Assembly (NCBI GenBank): GCA_964536265.1
Contig: CAZHVV010000005.1
Coordinates: 7,414-71,413 of the forward strand
Origin: JAPUDS01 sp964536265
Lineage (GTDB): Bacteria > Patescibacteriota > Saccharimonadia > Saccharimonadales > Saccharimonadaceae
Direction of reading: 5' to 3'
DNA: 64,000 nt
Positions 18,401-27,508 of the stretch are shown here, piece by piece. Under the pieces are notes generated by a model. It was not told where the DNA came from. It made no database searches and was given only the letters and a program-made list of their open reading frames with translations. Each line of letters starts with the position of its first letter. Positions within the stretch are counted from its first letter, which is position 1. The position numbers were made by a program, and so were the translations under genes.

Positions 18401-20452
18401 AATCCAACTATCACGACCGCTGGCCGAGTCGTCTATGTGACAGCATCCAGTGCTACAAGTGATTTTACTCTTTCAGTCAACGGTGGCGGACAAGGTAACC
18501 TCATCGCCATGCGCAAGAATACAACCGCAACTATGATTTGGAACGGCAGCGCATGGACAGCAGCTGGAGCATCGAGCTCCACAACACTTCAGGCCGCCTA
18601 CGACAACACACTCCAAAGCGCTGGTGGTGCAGAACTCGTTGTGAGCAAAACAACAGCAACCAATGGGTTCACTATTCGCGACAGCACGACAAACTCAGTC
18701 AATGGTGCGCTTCTCACTGTTCAATCCAGCTCAGCAGCCAACCTCTTCTCGGTTAATAGTAATGTCACCGAATATGCTACCGATGCTGGAGCAGAGGTAT
18801 ATGGCGCATCCACCAGTACATTCCCAGCTAGTACATGGAGTGCGATTAGCGGCAGTATCAGTCGCTACACTACAACTGGTGACAATATTTCAACAGGCCA
18901 GGCGTCAGTAGCAGTGACAACAACTGCATTAGGGAGTTCTGGCGTAAAGAACGCACTATCAACGACACTAACTCCAAACATGTCATATAACGTATCATTC
19001 ACCACGCGTCTCGATAGTGCAAGTACTACTCTCACTACTATGACCGTCTACTATTCCATCGATGGATCGGCTTTATCTACCCAGTGCGCAGTCAGTCAAA
19101 CTGCAAAGACAAGCATATGGTCTAAGGTCAACTGTACATTTACTGCACCATCCTCTGGTATTACTGCGTCTAATGCCATCTTAATACTCCAGGGCTCAGG
19201 TGTCGTTCGCACCTTCTATGTCGACAACCTGAGCGTAACAATCGCTGCTGACTACAATTATGCAACCGATGGTAGTGTTGGCGACGCCGCGAATTTTGCA
19301 ACAAACTGGAGCTACTCGACTGGTATCGGTACTGGTACTGTGACGCACAATACTGGTGATGGTAACGATGCTAGCAACAGTGCTACAGTAGCCATCTCGG
19401 CTGGTGCTGCGAACGCTGGTGTTAGAAATAAATTATCGATTAATCCTCTAACGAGTACACTTTATAGGGTATCTGTATACGCCAAGCTCAGTTCTGGAAC
19501 GTTTACTGACTTTGCAGTTCGATATAGCCCGAATGGTGGGACAAACTATGTTGATTGTGTAGATTATAAAACAAGAACAGTGACAACAACTGCATGGACA
19601 CAGATAACCTGTTATATAAAAACTTCCGCTACGACAGTTACCAGCCCATATGTGTACTTTGTTGAGGGTAGTTCCGCTGTAAGAACATTCTCGGTCGACA
19701 CATTCTCAATGACGCTGACCACAAATACTGCGCCAAATGTACAAATTGGTAGTGGTAGTAATGGTGGTCCAACAACCCTACTAACCCTCGATAAAGGTGC
19801 CTCTGCGCCTATCGCGAGTGACAATGACGCGCTTCTCGGCTCAATGTACTACGACACAACACTTGGAAAACTACAGTGCTACGAAGCGGATGGATGGGGC
19901 GCCTGCGGTTCAAGTCCTGACACGGTCGTGACAATTAGCCCTGAGTATAACAACGCCGTCATGCACGGTACAGGCATAGGTACAATGACAAGTGACCTTT
20001 GTTCTGACACACTCAATATCAATGATGGCAGTTCAGGCCAATCGACAATCTGCGGCACAAACGAAACATATAACTTCTACAAATGGACAAGCCCTCAGGC
20101 TAGCGCCCAGACCTATGGTATATACGTCACCTATCAGCTACCGAGCACATTTAAAGAATTTGCCTCGGGGCAAACCTCACTCATGGGCCGTACAGATAGC
20201 ACAAGCTCAACAGTTAGTTATCAGATTTACCGCAGCGACAGTGATACAGGCCTGACTGCTTGTGGCTCTAGTGTTGCCGTCTCGACTGGTGTTCAGACTG
20301 CTTGGCAACGTGTTTCTGCAAACGGCGCGGCTGATCCATCAACCTGTGGCTTTGAGCCAAACGATAGTATCGTCGTCAAAATCAATATGACTGCCAGTGG
20401 TACTTCAAACTCGTACGTCGGTAACTTAAACTTCATCTTCTCTAATCGTTAA
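12500..20452 (+). CDS. giant secreted fibre protein with two beta-helix modules
   Basis: This 2650-residue protein has a signal peptide (residues 1-38) and a head domain starting INFQGRLFNAQG. Two similar modules follow. Each has an NFxISGTG element, a TRPxSPxEGTxYYDTTTKQ element, then AASNSSQ...KVYL...GTYT leading into a right-handed parallel beta-helix rich in N-x-I/V-x-G-N repeats (helices at about 468-850 and 1326-1647). A third YYDTTLGKLQCYE element lies near residue 2450. Before it are two carbohydrate-binding-like jelly rolls (about 2090-2410), and a final beta domain ends in NLNFIFSNR. No membrane anchor or sorting motif is seen at the C-terminus. It is probably an adhesin or glycan-binding fibre; the target is unknown. 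Confidence 0.7.
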   Translation: MPRGEFRIGYKLLSLVILAFAVIASIIFAVASPTAHAATGINERINFQGRLFNAQGAVVPDGYYNIEFKIYQDGDGLTAGNTTGSPAGSLKWTESWLNDDSNGVLVRNGYMSVELGSVTPFGSSVDWNQSVLWLSMNIGSTNATCTPFGSCSPDGEMVPMKRMSATPYALNAGKLGGLTASGFIQNTTTLQTANIAVQSAGSGSIAALVQGASGQSVDILQVKATGTASPLFSVSSGGTVTIQPVADGAGIFAVKNAAGSTIALSVNTSTGLVSVTGNVQAAGLVSASLDTASATTLTVGTATASAITIGKASTTTTIQGNTAVTLNTTTGTTITCQNVSGYLSTCDASVLTPSAANFVQNGTSLQPTSNFYISGTGRTDTKFLTPTIDTATAAILNIGTTGTPTTTGISLNQNTTVVAGKSLIITGSGTRPGSPLEGTIYYDTTTKQLLVYSNGKWQSDRSTSTKIVAASNSSQALKDGADYVADGTADDIEINAALTAATGGKVYLAEGTYTIAASISVPNNTTLSGAGSGTVITIPNGVNATFTAVTNTTTGGNGTGVVIQDLKLDGNKAGQGAGNYGMYGITFNGMGSGTLPGGKISNVSVVNWYGNGAFLWTYAGIYIAAGQRNTISNVVVHGNTNNGINITGTYNTVTGSDFTGNNYGIHLVANNNTVTGNSASANTAIGIYLETASQNTVSGNVATANTNQNIYLLNSSSNTVSGNQALGSSSSDGIGIASTSTYNIVSSNIVQANSAGGIYLGSPATNNTITGNKIHNNGGNNNRGIYFVGASSNTITDNTITDTANSASNNPINIDVNSNNNYLSNNVFSSTATGGSIVDAGTGTKYSNQSRTEGGGQITTRIANDAVAFTVQNASGTNALVVDTANDKVLVAGTLDTTTATTLNIGTTNATAINLATNAAAHTVAIATGAAPQTVTVGSLDTTSAMTIQGGTNGIALNTGNSSGIISFGVGNVNKLGISSSTISANNTVYSFNDINGDSILSMDAGTNNVTVAWNRNLEVAGGANFLKGLSIQGASITTVYTTPGGASLGTAINITNHDQAAYATLLALGVTSGSHSTARGILVADARTVAHQATIGVLSPDENQIFGFSWDGSNTTARLSNTANAIALQGGGVDLITSTKSGTDALVTVGVAGTNAGKLVLATAANANILTLQSATQTGSYTLTIPAVTANATICTDNTICAGYAPASGSASYIQNQNSTAQVTSNFWISGTGQAATFTATAVNTSTIDTPSSGVLTIGGTNTTSVSVTKDTTIAADKSLIITGSGTRPVSPAEGTLYYDTTTKQMIQWNGTKWVNNGSDAYLVAASNSSQADKDAADYVVDGTADQTEINSALDRADPASAISGARKSGKVYLFAGTYTTNDVISIPNNTTLAGSGRGSLIQFANINGQTKNMITNSDITTGTGVTVRDLQLDGSDSVNTSGTMHGMYLNGMGGGSGASARQGANIINNWVNNFFNNGIHLNGSPNSTIIGNNVQGNSGSGIYISSSNRSNITNNISQGNGGSGIVLAGAVSENVVANTLAVNGTAGVYINGGSNNNTIFGNNFYNNGGNTANNAIHFPASANGDFNTITNNTINDTSGTTTNYAINFLDTTSNSNYLADNVFTSTAGTSTINDAPANNTVYANQPRGEAGAKLTNRTANDTEAFTIQNAGGTNVLTVDTTNNKVLVAGALDTTTATTLTVGTTTATAITIGSGAITTTIQGNTGVTLNGTTGTTMVCRNASGLLSSCDAAYLTPTATNFIQNQNASAQTTANFWISGTGQAATLTAGTVNATTSLVTSTIDTASGVALNIGGTTASSVDVGKSAGTINLKANSTLVGTSGGTITVQGATQATSNTTGNLFVLKGSTGNGSGAGGQLTLQGGNAGTTSGANGGNVYISGGAGTGTGVGGLVVMTTPTFSTAVTDANCFTGGAPVAASCTITSASVDGSSAVLAGFTVDGQTATLPNPTITTAGRVVYVTASSATSDFTLSVNGGGQGNLIAMRKNTTATMIWNGSAWTAAGASSSTTLQAAYDNTLQSAGGAELVVSKTTATNGFTIRDSTTNSVNGALLTVQSSSAANLFSVNSNVTEYATDAGAEVYGASTSTFPASTWSAISGSISRYTTTGDNISTGQASVAVTTTALGSSGVKNALSTTLTPNMSYNVSFTTRLDSASTTLTTMTVYYSIDGSALSTQCAVSQTAKTSIWSKVNCTFTAPSSGITASNAILILQGSGVVRTFYVDNLSVTIAADYNYATDGSVGDAANFATNWSYSTGIGTGTVTHNTGDGNDASNSATVAISAGAANAGVRNKLSINPLTSTLYRVSVYAKLSSGTFTDFAVRYSPNGGTNYVDCVDYKTRTVTTTAWTQITCYIKTSATTVTSPYVYFVEGSSAVRTFSVDTFSMTLTTNTAPNVQIGSGSNGGPTTLLTLDKGASAPIASDNDALLGSMYYDTTLGKLQCYEADGWGACGSSPDTVVTISPEYNNAVMHGTGIGTMTSDLCSDTLNINDGSSGQSTICGTNETYNFYKWTSPQASAQTYGIYVTYQLPSTFKEFASGQTSLMGRTDSTSSTVSYQIYRSDSDTGLTACGSSVAVSTGVQTAWQRVSANGAADPSTCGFEPNDSIVVKINMTASGTSNSYVGNLNFIFSNR

Positions 20453-20454
20453 AA

Positions 20455-20470
20455 TAGTGGCGTCCCACTA
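20455..20470 (+). other. short inverted repeat between the two giant genes
   Basis: TAGTGG and CCACTA form a perfect 6-bp stem with a 4-base loop just after the stop codon. No T-run follows, so it is a weak terminator or an mRNA-end structure. Confidence 0.3.
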
Positions 20471-20529
20471 CAGTAATCACGACCGCTTATGGTAAAATTA
20501 TTTTGATAGGATTGTAACCATTATTGGGT

Positions 20530-23500
20530 ATGGTGAAAAAGAGACAGTATACTATTCGGATTAATCTTCCACGTCCCGTGTGGCACGTGCCTCTTCAGAG
20601 TGTCAACCGTTTTATACCCCGTCCTGTAAAAGCTGCTTTCGTCAGGCTACGTACCTGGTGGAATCACCTACTGCATCGCATCCCATTTACAAGAACTCGC
20701 AAGGGTCGTATTGCCACATTTGGAATCTTGCTTGTCTTTGTAGCCGCACATATCGTAACTGTTTTTCAGCCGTTTATTGACGAAAATCGCTATACGCTCG
20801 GCTCGGCGAGTGGCTTACTGAGTGAAATCAGCGAGCCGATGGCAAAAAAACTAACATTTGACGTAAAAACACAGACCTTCCAGTTCAACGCGTCATATCA
20901 AGCAAAGGCTGAAGACACCAGTAGTATGCCAACTCAGGCAACTGCATCCCTCCCGAAAGACCCTACTAAAGGAGTAACTGTCAATGACCCGTCATTGGAA
21001 ACGCAGTTCACACTAACCCCAAAATTTGCGCTCGAGGAAGGTAAACAGGACGGTAATCGGGTCGTGTACCCGCTTTCTGGCCGTGCTGGTTGGGTTGTCT
21101 ATAGTGTCCACAGCGTGGGAGTTAAAGAAGATATTCTACTCACTGCTTCGCCTGGTGATTCGACAACGTTCACCTATGATTTGAATCTGGCCGAGGGAAC
21201 AGAAGCACGGTTGCGTAACGATGGTAGTATAGGTATCTACGGTAATAGCCTCCTGAGCGGTACTATCACTACAGGGACCGAAGCCGATGCCACACTTCTC
21301 GAGAAGGCACGACAGAACGCGCCAAAAGATACGTTACTCTTTTCTATCCCAGCACCAGTCGTAGTCGATGCCAAGGGATTGTCGACAGTACAAGCCCGCT
21401 TCGAACTGACCGACGGTAATACACTTTCAGTACACGCCTCAAAGCTCGATGGTGCTCGCTATCCTCTCACTATCGACCCGAGTATCTACGTCGTAACTGC
21501 TCAGCAATTTATGCAGGGTAATAACGAGACTAATGTTGATTTCAATGTTGCTGATAAACTGATCCAAAAGGGTAAAACCACAGGAGCCCGTTTTGATGAC
21601 TGGACAGCAAGCGCAACAAACTTACCAGCTCCAGCATGGGGAGGAGCTGCAGCAGCAACTGGCGGCTACCTTTACCAAGTAGGTGGTACCACTTTTAACG
21701 GTCAGACGTTTACGGCGCAGGGTGCAAACTCTTACACGGTTCCGACCGGCATCACAAGCCTCACCTTCGAAGCTTGGGGCGGCGGCGCGGGCGGCGGCGC
21801 GGGCGGTACTAGCACTGGTGGAACCGGTGGTGGAGCTGGGTATATCCAGTCGACCGTGAGTGTTAACCCAGGTGAGACACTTACCGTTTACATCGGTGGT
21901 GGTGGTGAGGGTGGTTCGCATAACGCACTAGGCACAACCGCTGGTGGTGGTGGTGGAGGTGGTGGGTATACTGCTGTCTATCGTGGTGGAACTCTGCTCA
22001 TGGTTGCGGCTGGTGGAGGTGGTGGAGGAGGCAGCCGTCAAGCAGTAGCCGGAGGTGCTGGTGGAGCTGGTGGTGGTACATCTGGAATCGGGGGCGCAAG
22101 TATCGCAACAACCAACGGTGGTGGAGGTGGTGGTGGCACTCCGAGCGCTGGTGGAGCCGCAGGTATTAATGGAGCATCCGATGGAAATAGCGGCACAGCC
22201 GGAGGCTCATTAGCCGGTGGCGCAGGTGGTGATGGACGCAGTAGCCAAGGCGCAGATGGTTCAGGTGCGCTCGGTGGCGGTGGTGGAGGTGGCAATGGTG
22301 GTGCGCCAAATATCAACATCACGCGCGCCGGTGGTGGCGGTGGTGGAGGTGGCTACTTCGGGGGTGGTGGTGGAGCTGGCACGACGAGCGTGACAAGCGC
22401 CGCCGGTGGTGGCGGTGGTGGAGGTAGTAGCTACACAATAGCAGGCAGTACAGGTGTAACAAACACAGTAGGTTCAGGTATAAATCCAGGTAACGCAGGT
22501 GATGTATCTCGAAATGGCGCCGGTAGTGGTGGAGCGGCTGGGCTTGCAGGTAATAACGGCGGAGATGGAGCCGGTGGCGCCCTTCTTATTACGAACGGCT
22601 CGGGAGGATCAACTATCTCCTCTTCCCTTGCATGGGCATATATGAACACCGATTCTGGTGCTATCGAAGGTGCAAACCCGGGGGCTGGTACCTGTAGTGG
22701 CTGGTGCTCGACAAGCGCATATAGTCTCCCTGCCGCTCGTACAAACCTGTCGCTTGTTGCGTACAACGGGTATCTCTACGCTATCGGTGGGACTGATGGC
22801 ACTGGCGCGCGCGTTACTACTATCTACGTCGCCAAGCTTGGCGCAAACGGCGAACCTGCTAAATGGCATCCGACAAGTACTGACCAAAGTACATGGGCAT
22901 ATTGGCATACTACAACCAGCCTTAGCTCAACTCGAAGTATGAGTTCGGCAATTGCATACAATAATCGGCTATACATACTTGGCGGTCTCACCGGCAGCGG
23001 CACGGGCACATCTGTCACAACAACTGAATACACTGACATCAATCCAAATGGAACCCTTGGTAGTTGGACAACCGGCACTGCCCTCCCAACTGGCGTCCAA
23101 GGTCACAGCGCGCAGGTATACAACGATTGGCTGTATGTACTCGGTGGCGCCAATACCTACAACGGCAGCCCGACAAATACTGTACGCTATATCAAGCTCA
23201 ACTCGAGCGGCGCAATGACTGGCGGTTGGCAAACAAGTGCGAATTCATTCTTGACGGCACGCACAACCGGCGGTGGCAATATGACAACGGTGTGGGGTGG
23301 GTATCTATACGTTTCTGGTGGCTGCGGAACCGTCAATGCTTCGGGTTACTGTACAAACATACTTAGCGACTCTCAGGTCGCGAGTATTAACGCCGACGGC
23401 TCTATAGACACATGGAACACCATCGGCACCGTAAGTAGCCAGCGCAGCGGTGCTAGTCTCGTCACCTGGCGAAATGTCATATACCACATCGGTGGCTGTA

Positions 23501-26256
23501 GCTCACAAAACACAACGACAGGTGATTGCGATGCTGCAATGCTCGGTACAGTAAGCTTAGGAGTAATCAACCAGGACGGTGATGCTTCAACGGTTGGCCA
23601 AAGTTCCGCACCAGGTGCCGGCACATGTACCGGTGGCACCCCTACTGATTGTAATATTCCTAGCACTACGTATATAGGTAACATGTTGGCTGCTACTATC
23701 ATCACAAACGGCTATCTGTATGTTATCGGCGGCTGTACCAATAACACATGTAGTACGACAAGTAATGACCACATCTACGCTTCCATCAGTAGCACGGGGG
23801 TACTTTCTGCACCAGCTGCTTGTACGGGAGGTACAATCCAAAATAATATCTGGTGCTCAAATACGACAAATGCGCTTGCAAGCGGTGTAGCCGCAAGTAG
23901 CCCTGTTGTATTCAATGGAAGAATCTACCTTGTTGGCGGCCTGAACGGTACCGCAAACACGAACCGCATTGACCGTGCAGTCGTCAACAGTGACGGAAGT
24001 CTTGGTACATGGGCTAACCAAACAATGACTGGCGTCGACGCAGGCACTAACGCACTTGAAGCACAATCCTACTTGTTCGCGTATGCTCGAGCAAATCCAG
24101 CTAGTGCTGGCACTAGCCCTGGTAACCTCTTCATTTTCGGTGGTTGTAGCGCGAGCTCTTCAGCTGGGTGTACGAATTATAGCCCTGACGTTCACAAATG
24201 CGTTCTGGCCGCAGCCGATGGCGCTGTGTCTGGCTGTAATGCCGCAAGTCAATTACAGATTGGTACCCTCCCTGGTGCGAGTTCCGATGGACTCGGCCTT
24301 ATGACTGGTACTGTCTATGCAAACTATGTGTACCTTATCGGGGGTGTCGGTGGTAATCTTACCGACCTTAATTCAGTACGGTATGCAAAAATCGACAATA
24401 GCAATAACGTGGTTGCAGCTACTGGATCAACGTGGACTCAGTCGGCCCAAACGATGCAGAATGGTCGTCGTCGTGCTTCCGGCTTTGGGTACAACGGCTA
24501 TCTTTACGTGGTGGGTGGATTCGAGGCCACAACGGGTGTCTTGGCTGATATTGAATTCATTAAAATCAATGTCAGTGACGGGAGTCTCGATTCATCAGGG
24601 TTCTATGAATCTGCTGTTAGCATCAACCAGCGCTGGGGGCTATCTGTGCCAGTCAGTAACAGCTACGCGTATGTCATAGGTGGGTGTATCGTTGGTACGA
24701 GTCCGAGTGGCTGTACATCACGCACTGATGTCGTGCAAACCTTCCAAATATACAACAACGACAGCGGCTCACCGTCTGGTTTTACGACCAGCGCTAATAC
24801 CTATGCGACAAACCCGAACCGTGTTGGCGCCAGTGCGACTGTCCTCAACGGGTATCTCTACGTTGCTGGTGGCTGTACGAGCACAGGCGACTGTACAACG
24901 GCTGTTAACAACGTTTCATATACAGCAATTGACAGCACATCGGGTGCACTTGGTGCGTGGAGCAACACAACAGCCACATTACCTGCGGTTCGTGTCTGGG
25001 GCAAGCTACTTGCAGCTGGGGGAACGCTGTATTATGTCGGTGGGCAGGATTCCGGTTCAAATGAACAGACTACCGTTTACTATGGCACGCCAAGTGGTGG
25101 AAATGTTAGCTCGTGGGCAACCGCATCAAACGGCATACCGGCGGCACGCACGAAGTTTGGTGCAACGGTCTGGAATAATCGCCTCTATGTCGTTGGTGGT
25201 TTAAGCGACGGTGCAACCCTCACGACAGATACTAACACTGTCTATATCAGCCCTCAGTTAAACGCCGGCGGCAATATTGGTTCGGCATGGACAACAAGCA
25301 CAGCATTTACCGTCAACCGCTACGGAGGTGCTGTTGTTGCATATGCCAATAACCTCTACTTGCTTGGTGGCAACGACGGTGCCAACTATCTCAGTGATGT
25401 ACAATACTCAAAAATCGACCCTTCCGCCGGTACAGTTGGCACATGGGGCTACACCACAAGCTTACCTGCACCACTATCGCAAGCTGATGTCTTTGCGGCC
25501 AATGGCTATATATATCTACTAGGTGGTCGCACTGCTGCAACTGTCTGTGACCCTATCACACTTGTAGCGCCGATTAGCGCCAATACTGCCATTGCCAGTG
25601 GCAACGACCCAACTGGTGTCGGTGAGTGGTATGAAACGAATCAACGCTATACAGGTGCTCGATACGGTGCTGCAGTGGCATATTCTCAGGGTAAAGCTTA
25701 CGTCATGGGTGGCGCATGTGGCTCGACATTGACCTATGCTTCGCCCGTCACACAGCAAACAGCGGTACTTTCACAACCACAAATTGCTAAGTACTCTATT
25801 GAAATCGATACAGATACCGACGTCTTCCCGACTAGCTGGCTATTAAACGGTGTCGACAACTCCATCGGTGCCAGGTGGCGTCTTGTTTATCGTAGTATGC
25901 ATGACCTTGACTCGCTCGTAAATCCTAACGAAGACTGCGGAACGAGCGCAACTATGCCAACTATGACGACATGGGGGCAGGATACTACCTTCGGCGATGT
26001 TACACTCGGCTTACTGGGTGCCTATACCCCAAAAAATAGTTCAGGTGGCAATATAAACTGTGCTCGATACTATTACTTCAATGTCAGCGTCGACAGCTCT
26101 CAAACATACGGATATCCTGACGATGTTACGCGTGGACCAACCATTGAGGACCTTACACTCCAGTTCACCGCTGACCCAGCGAAGCGACTCATGCACGGCC
26201 GTACCTTCACCGGTGGACTTCAACAACCTATAGACACACCGAACTATGCGAACTAG
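20530..26256 (+). CDS. giant surface protein with glycine-rich and Kelch-like repeats
   Basis: The protein is about 1908 residues from ATG 20530. It has a basic N-terminus, a membrane helix (about 60-80), a beta domain (to about 340), a glycine-rich domain (about 395-690) with many runs of 4-6 Gly, and then over 20 Kelch-like blades of the form NGYLYxxGG (about 700-1790). The end is a beta-sandwich domain. At least six blades have a cysteine right after the GG pair and a second 5-9 residues later (for example GGCTNNTC), suggesting disulfides outside the cell. It is anchored by its N-terminus. It is probably a large adhesin or host-contact protein. Confidence 0.7.
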   Translation: MVKKRQYTIRINLPRPVWHVPLQSVNRFIPRPVKAAFVRLRTWWNHLLHRIPFTRTRKGRIATFGILLVFVAAHIVTVFQPFIDENRYTLGSASGLLSEISEPMAKKLTFDVKTQTFQFNASYQAKAEDTSSMPTQATASLPKDPTKGVTVNDPSLETQFTLTPKFALEEGKQDGNRVVYPLSGRAGWVVYSVHSVGVKEDILLTASPGDSTTFTYDLNLAEGTEARLRNDGSIGIYGNSLLSGTITTGTEADATLLEKARQNAPKDTLLFSIPAPVVVDAKGLSTVQARFELTDGNTLSVHASKLDGARYPLTIDPSIYVVTAQQFMQGNNETNVDFNVADKLIQKGKTTGARFDDWTASATNLPAPAWGGAAAATGGYLYQVGGTTFNGQTFTAQGANSYTVPTGITSLTFEAWGGGAGGGAGGTSTGGTGGGAGYIQSTVSVNPGETLTVYIGGGGEGGSHNALGTTAGGGGGGGGYTAVYRGGTLLMVAAGGGGGGGSRQAVAGGAGGAGGGTSGIGGASIATTNGGGGGGGTPSAGGAAGINGASDGNSGTAGGSLAGGAGGDGRSSQGADGSGALGGGGGGGNGGAPNINITRAGGGGGGGGYFGGGGGAGTTSVTSAAGGGGGGGSSYTIAGSTGVTNTVGSGINPGNAGDVSRNGAGSGGAAGLAGNNGGDGAGGALLITNGSGGSTISSSLAWAYMNTDSGAIEGANPGAGTCSGWCSTSAYSLPAARTNLSLVAYNGYLYAIGGTDGTGARVTTIYVAKLGANGEPAKWHPTSTDQSTWAYWHTTTSLSSTRSMSSAIAYNNRLYILGGLTGSGTGTSVTTTEYTDINPNGTLGSWTTGTALPTGVQGHSAQVYNDWLYVLGGANTYNGSPTNTVRYIKLNSSGAMTGGWQTSANSFLTARTTGGGNMTTVWGGYLYVSGGCGTVNASGYCTNILSDSQVASINADGSIDTWNTIGTVSSQRSGASLVTWRNVIYHIGGCSSQNTTTGDCDAAMLGTVSLGVINQDGDASTVGQSSAPGAGTCTGGTPTDCNIPSTTYIGNMLAATIITNGYLYVIGGCTNNTCSTTSNDHIYASISSTGVLSAPAACTGGTIQNNIWCSNTTNALASGVAASSPVVFNGRIYLVGGLNGTANTNRIDRAVVNSDGSLGTWANQTMTGVDAGTNALEAQSYLFAYARANPASAGTSPGNLFIFGGCSASSSAGCTNYSPDVHKCVLAAADGAVSGCNAASQLQIGTLPGASSDGLGLMTGTVYANYVYLIGGVGGNLTDLNSVRYAKIDNSNNVVAATGSTWTQSAQTMQNGRRRASGFGYNGYLYVVGGFEATTGVLADIEFIKINVSDGSLDSSGFYESAVSINQRWGLSVPVSNSYAYVIGGCIVGTSPSGCTSRTDVVQTFQIYNNDSGSPSGFTTSANTYATNPNRVGASATVLNGYLYVAGGCTSTGDCTTAVNNVSYTAIDSTSGALGAWSNTTATLPAVRVWGKLLAAGGTLYYVGGQDSGSNEQTTVYYGTPSGGNVSSWATASNGIPAARTKFGATVWNNRLYVVGGLSDGATLTTDTNTVYISPQLNAGGNIGSAWTTSTAFTVNRYGGAVVAYANNLYLLGGNDGANYLSDVQYSKIDPSAGTVGTWGYTTSLPAPLSQADVFAANGYIYLLGGRTAATVCDPITLVAPISANTAIASGNDPTGVGEWYETNQRYTGARYGAAVAYSQGKAYVMGGACGSTLTYASPVTQQTAVLSQPQIAKYSIEIDTDTDVFPTSWLLNGVDNSIGARWRLVYRSMHDLDSLVNPNEDCGTSATMPTMTTWGQDTTFGDVTLGLLGAYTPKNSSGGNINCARYYYFNVSVDSSQTYGYPDDVTRGPTIEDLTLQFTADPAKRLMHGRTFTGGLQQPIDTPNYAN

Positions 26257-26956
26257 CCTTGATTCAATCACACCCCCTCAACGGCCACAACAATCTGTGG
26301 CTATTCCCGCACATCAAAAAAACAACACGAAGAACCAAAATCCCTCAGCGCCTCGCCCAATTGAAATCAATATATCGCTCCCGAAACTACCTCGTATCCG
26401 CATTGCTAAATTGGGGATATTACTACGACGTATTCCCCGTCGAATATATGCTTTTCTCGCAATCATCGTTATCATAGCTGTTCTTGCAGCTACTGTACTG
26501 TTTATACTTGACCGCCAACGCAAAACCGATTTTACAACCAGTACAGCTGGTGGCACAACTATCACACAGCTCGACAAAGGTCAGCCGGATTATGCTACTA
26601 TCTTGCCAGAGGGTAAATCTATAACCGAACTCGGAGGCTGGACGCGCGTCAGTCCACCAGAACGCAACCCTGTTTTTGCATACGTGGATGTTATCGAGGG
26701 AACACCCGCTACTATTTCTGAACAACCACTGCCCGATGCATTCAAAGAAGACCTCGAAAACCAAATATTATATCTCGCCCAAGGGTACCATGCCGACGTA
26801 AAAATCGACGCAAATGGTACCACCGTTTATATTGGCACCTCAGCAAAAGGCCCTCAGTCAGTTATATTCACCAAAAACAACCTGTTGGTTCTTATAAAAG
26901 CATCTGCAAAAGTGAGTGACGACGCTTGGGCCACATATATCAGCTCTCTAAAATAA
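26246..26956 (+). CDS. single-pass membrane protein downstream of the Kelch protein
   Basis: The 236-residue protein overlaps the end of the Kelch gene by 11 bases, so the two are probably translated together. It has a Pro-rich N-terminal region (about 70 residues), one membrane helix (about 72-92, IYAFLAIIVIIAVLAATVLFI), and an outside domain of about 140 residues. I do not recognise the domain. The coupling suggests a role in placing or processing the giant protein. It is convergent with the next gene (4-base gap). Confidence 0.55.
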   Translation: MRTSLDSITPPQRPQQSVAIPAHQKNNTKNQNPSAPRPIEINISLPKLPRIRIAKLGILLRRIPRRIYAFLAIIVIIAVLAATVLFILDRQRKTDFTTSTAGGTTITQLDKGQPDYATILPEGKSITELGGWTRVSPPERNPVFAYVDVIEGTPATISEQPLPDAFKEDLENQILYLAQGYHADVKIDANGTTVYIGTSAKGPQSVIFTKNNLLVLIKASAKVSDDAWATYISSLK

Positions 26957-26960
26957 CTTC

Positions 26961-27491
26961 CTAGTTCTTACTACTAACTAGCTCGAGTTCTGCCTTCAAT
27001 ACAATCGAATTCTTTTCGTTCGCACACGTCACGACAACCGGCCACTTTCCGTATGGACGACCATCCTCAACTGTCCATGCCCAGCTCACAATACCGTATT
27101 CATCTGCCGTCTTCGGCACGAGCCCATTGTCTGTACTCGCTTGCTTGTCATATTCAACTCGAATTGAACAAGCCGCCTTTGGATTCGTCTTCACCGAAAG
27201 AGATGCGTTAGAGCCAGGTACAACTGGCGTCGTAAATGACTGTTTCGATACACCAATTTGGGCATCATTTGCCATAGTCGCTGGTTGTAATACTGCTTTC
27301 TTGGTTGTGGCTGGTTGCTGATTTACGACAGTTGGTTTATAGCGGCCCATATACCACGTGTACAGCAACCCAGCACCAACAAACAATACAATGAGCACCG
27401 TCACAGTTACGAGCGCACGGCGAGCCGTTCGCACAGCTGCGCGACGATTGCGCTTACCACCTCTGGAACCAGAGTGAAGGTCTAGGCTCAT
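26961..27491 (-). CDS. single-pass membrane protein, unknown
   Basis: The 176-residue protein has a basic N-terminus (about 28 residues), one membrane helix (about 30-48) and an outside domain of about 110 residues with two cysteines (CSIRVEY and VTCANEK) and an Ig-like pattern. CGGAG is the ribosome-binding site. It follows the next gene by 17 bases, probably in one transcript. Confidence 0.5.
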   Translation of the reverse strand: MSLDLHSGSRGGKRNRRAAVRTARRALVTVTVLIVLFVGAGLLYTWYMGRYKPTVVNQQPATTKKAVLQPATMANDAQIGVSKQSFTTPVVPGSNASLSVKTNPKAACSIRVEYDKQASTDNGLVPKTADEYGIVSWAWTVEDGRPYGKWPVVVTCANEKNSIVLKAELELVSSKN

Positions 27492-27508
27492 GTAAAGATT
27501 AGACTCCG

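Noticed and set aside
22038..22766. Proline-rich reading frames on the minus strand
   Set aside because: They are the reverse of the poly-Gly coding stretch of the giant Kelch gene and have no ribosome-binding site.
22700..25800. Repeated short sequence that could look like a CRISPR or tandem array
   Set aside because: The repeats are protein-level Kelch blades of varying length and sequence; there is no constant DNA repeat with unique spacers.
5988..26256. Tail-fibre-like proteins suggesting a prophage
   Set aside because: No integrase, terminase, capsid, portal or lysis genes; the proteins have signal peptides or membrane anchors.
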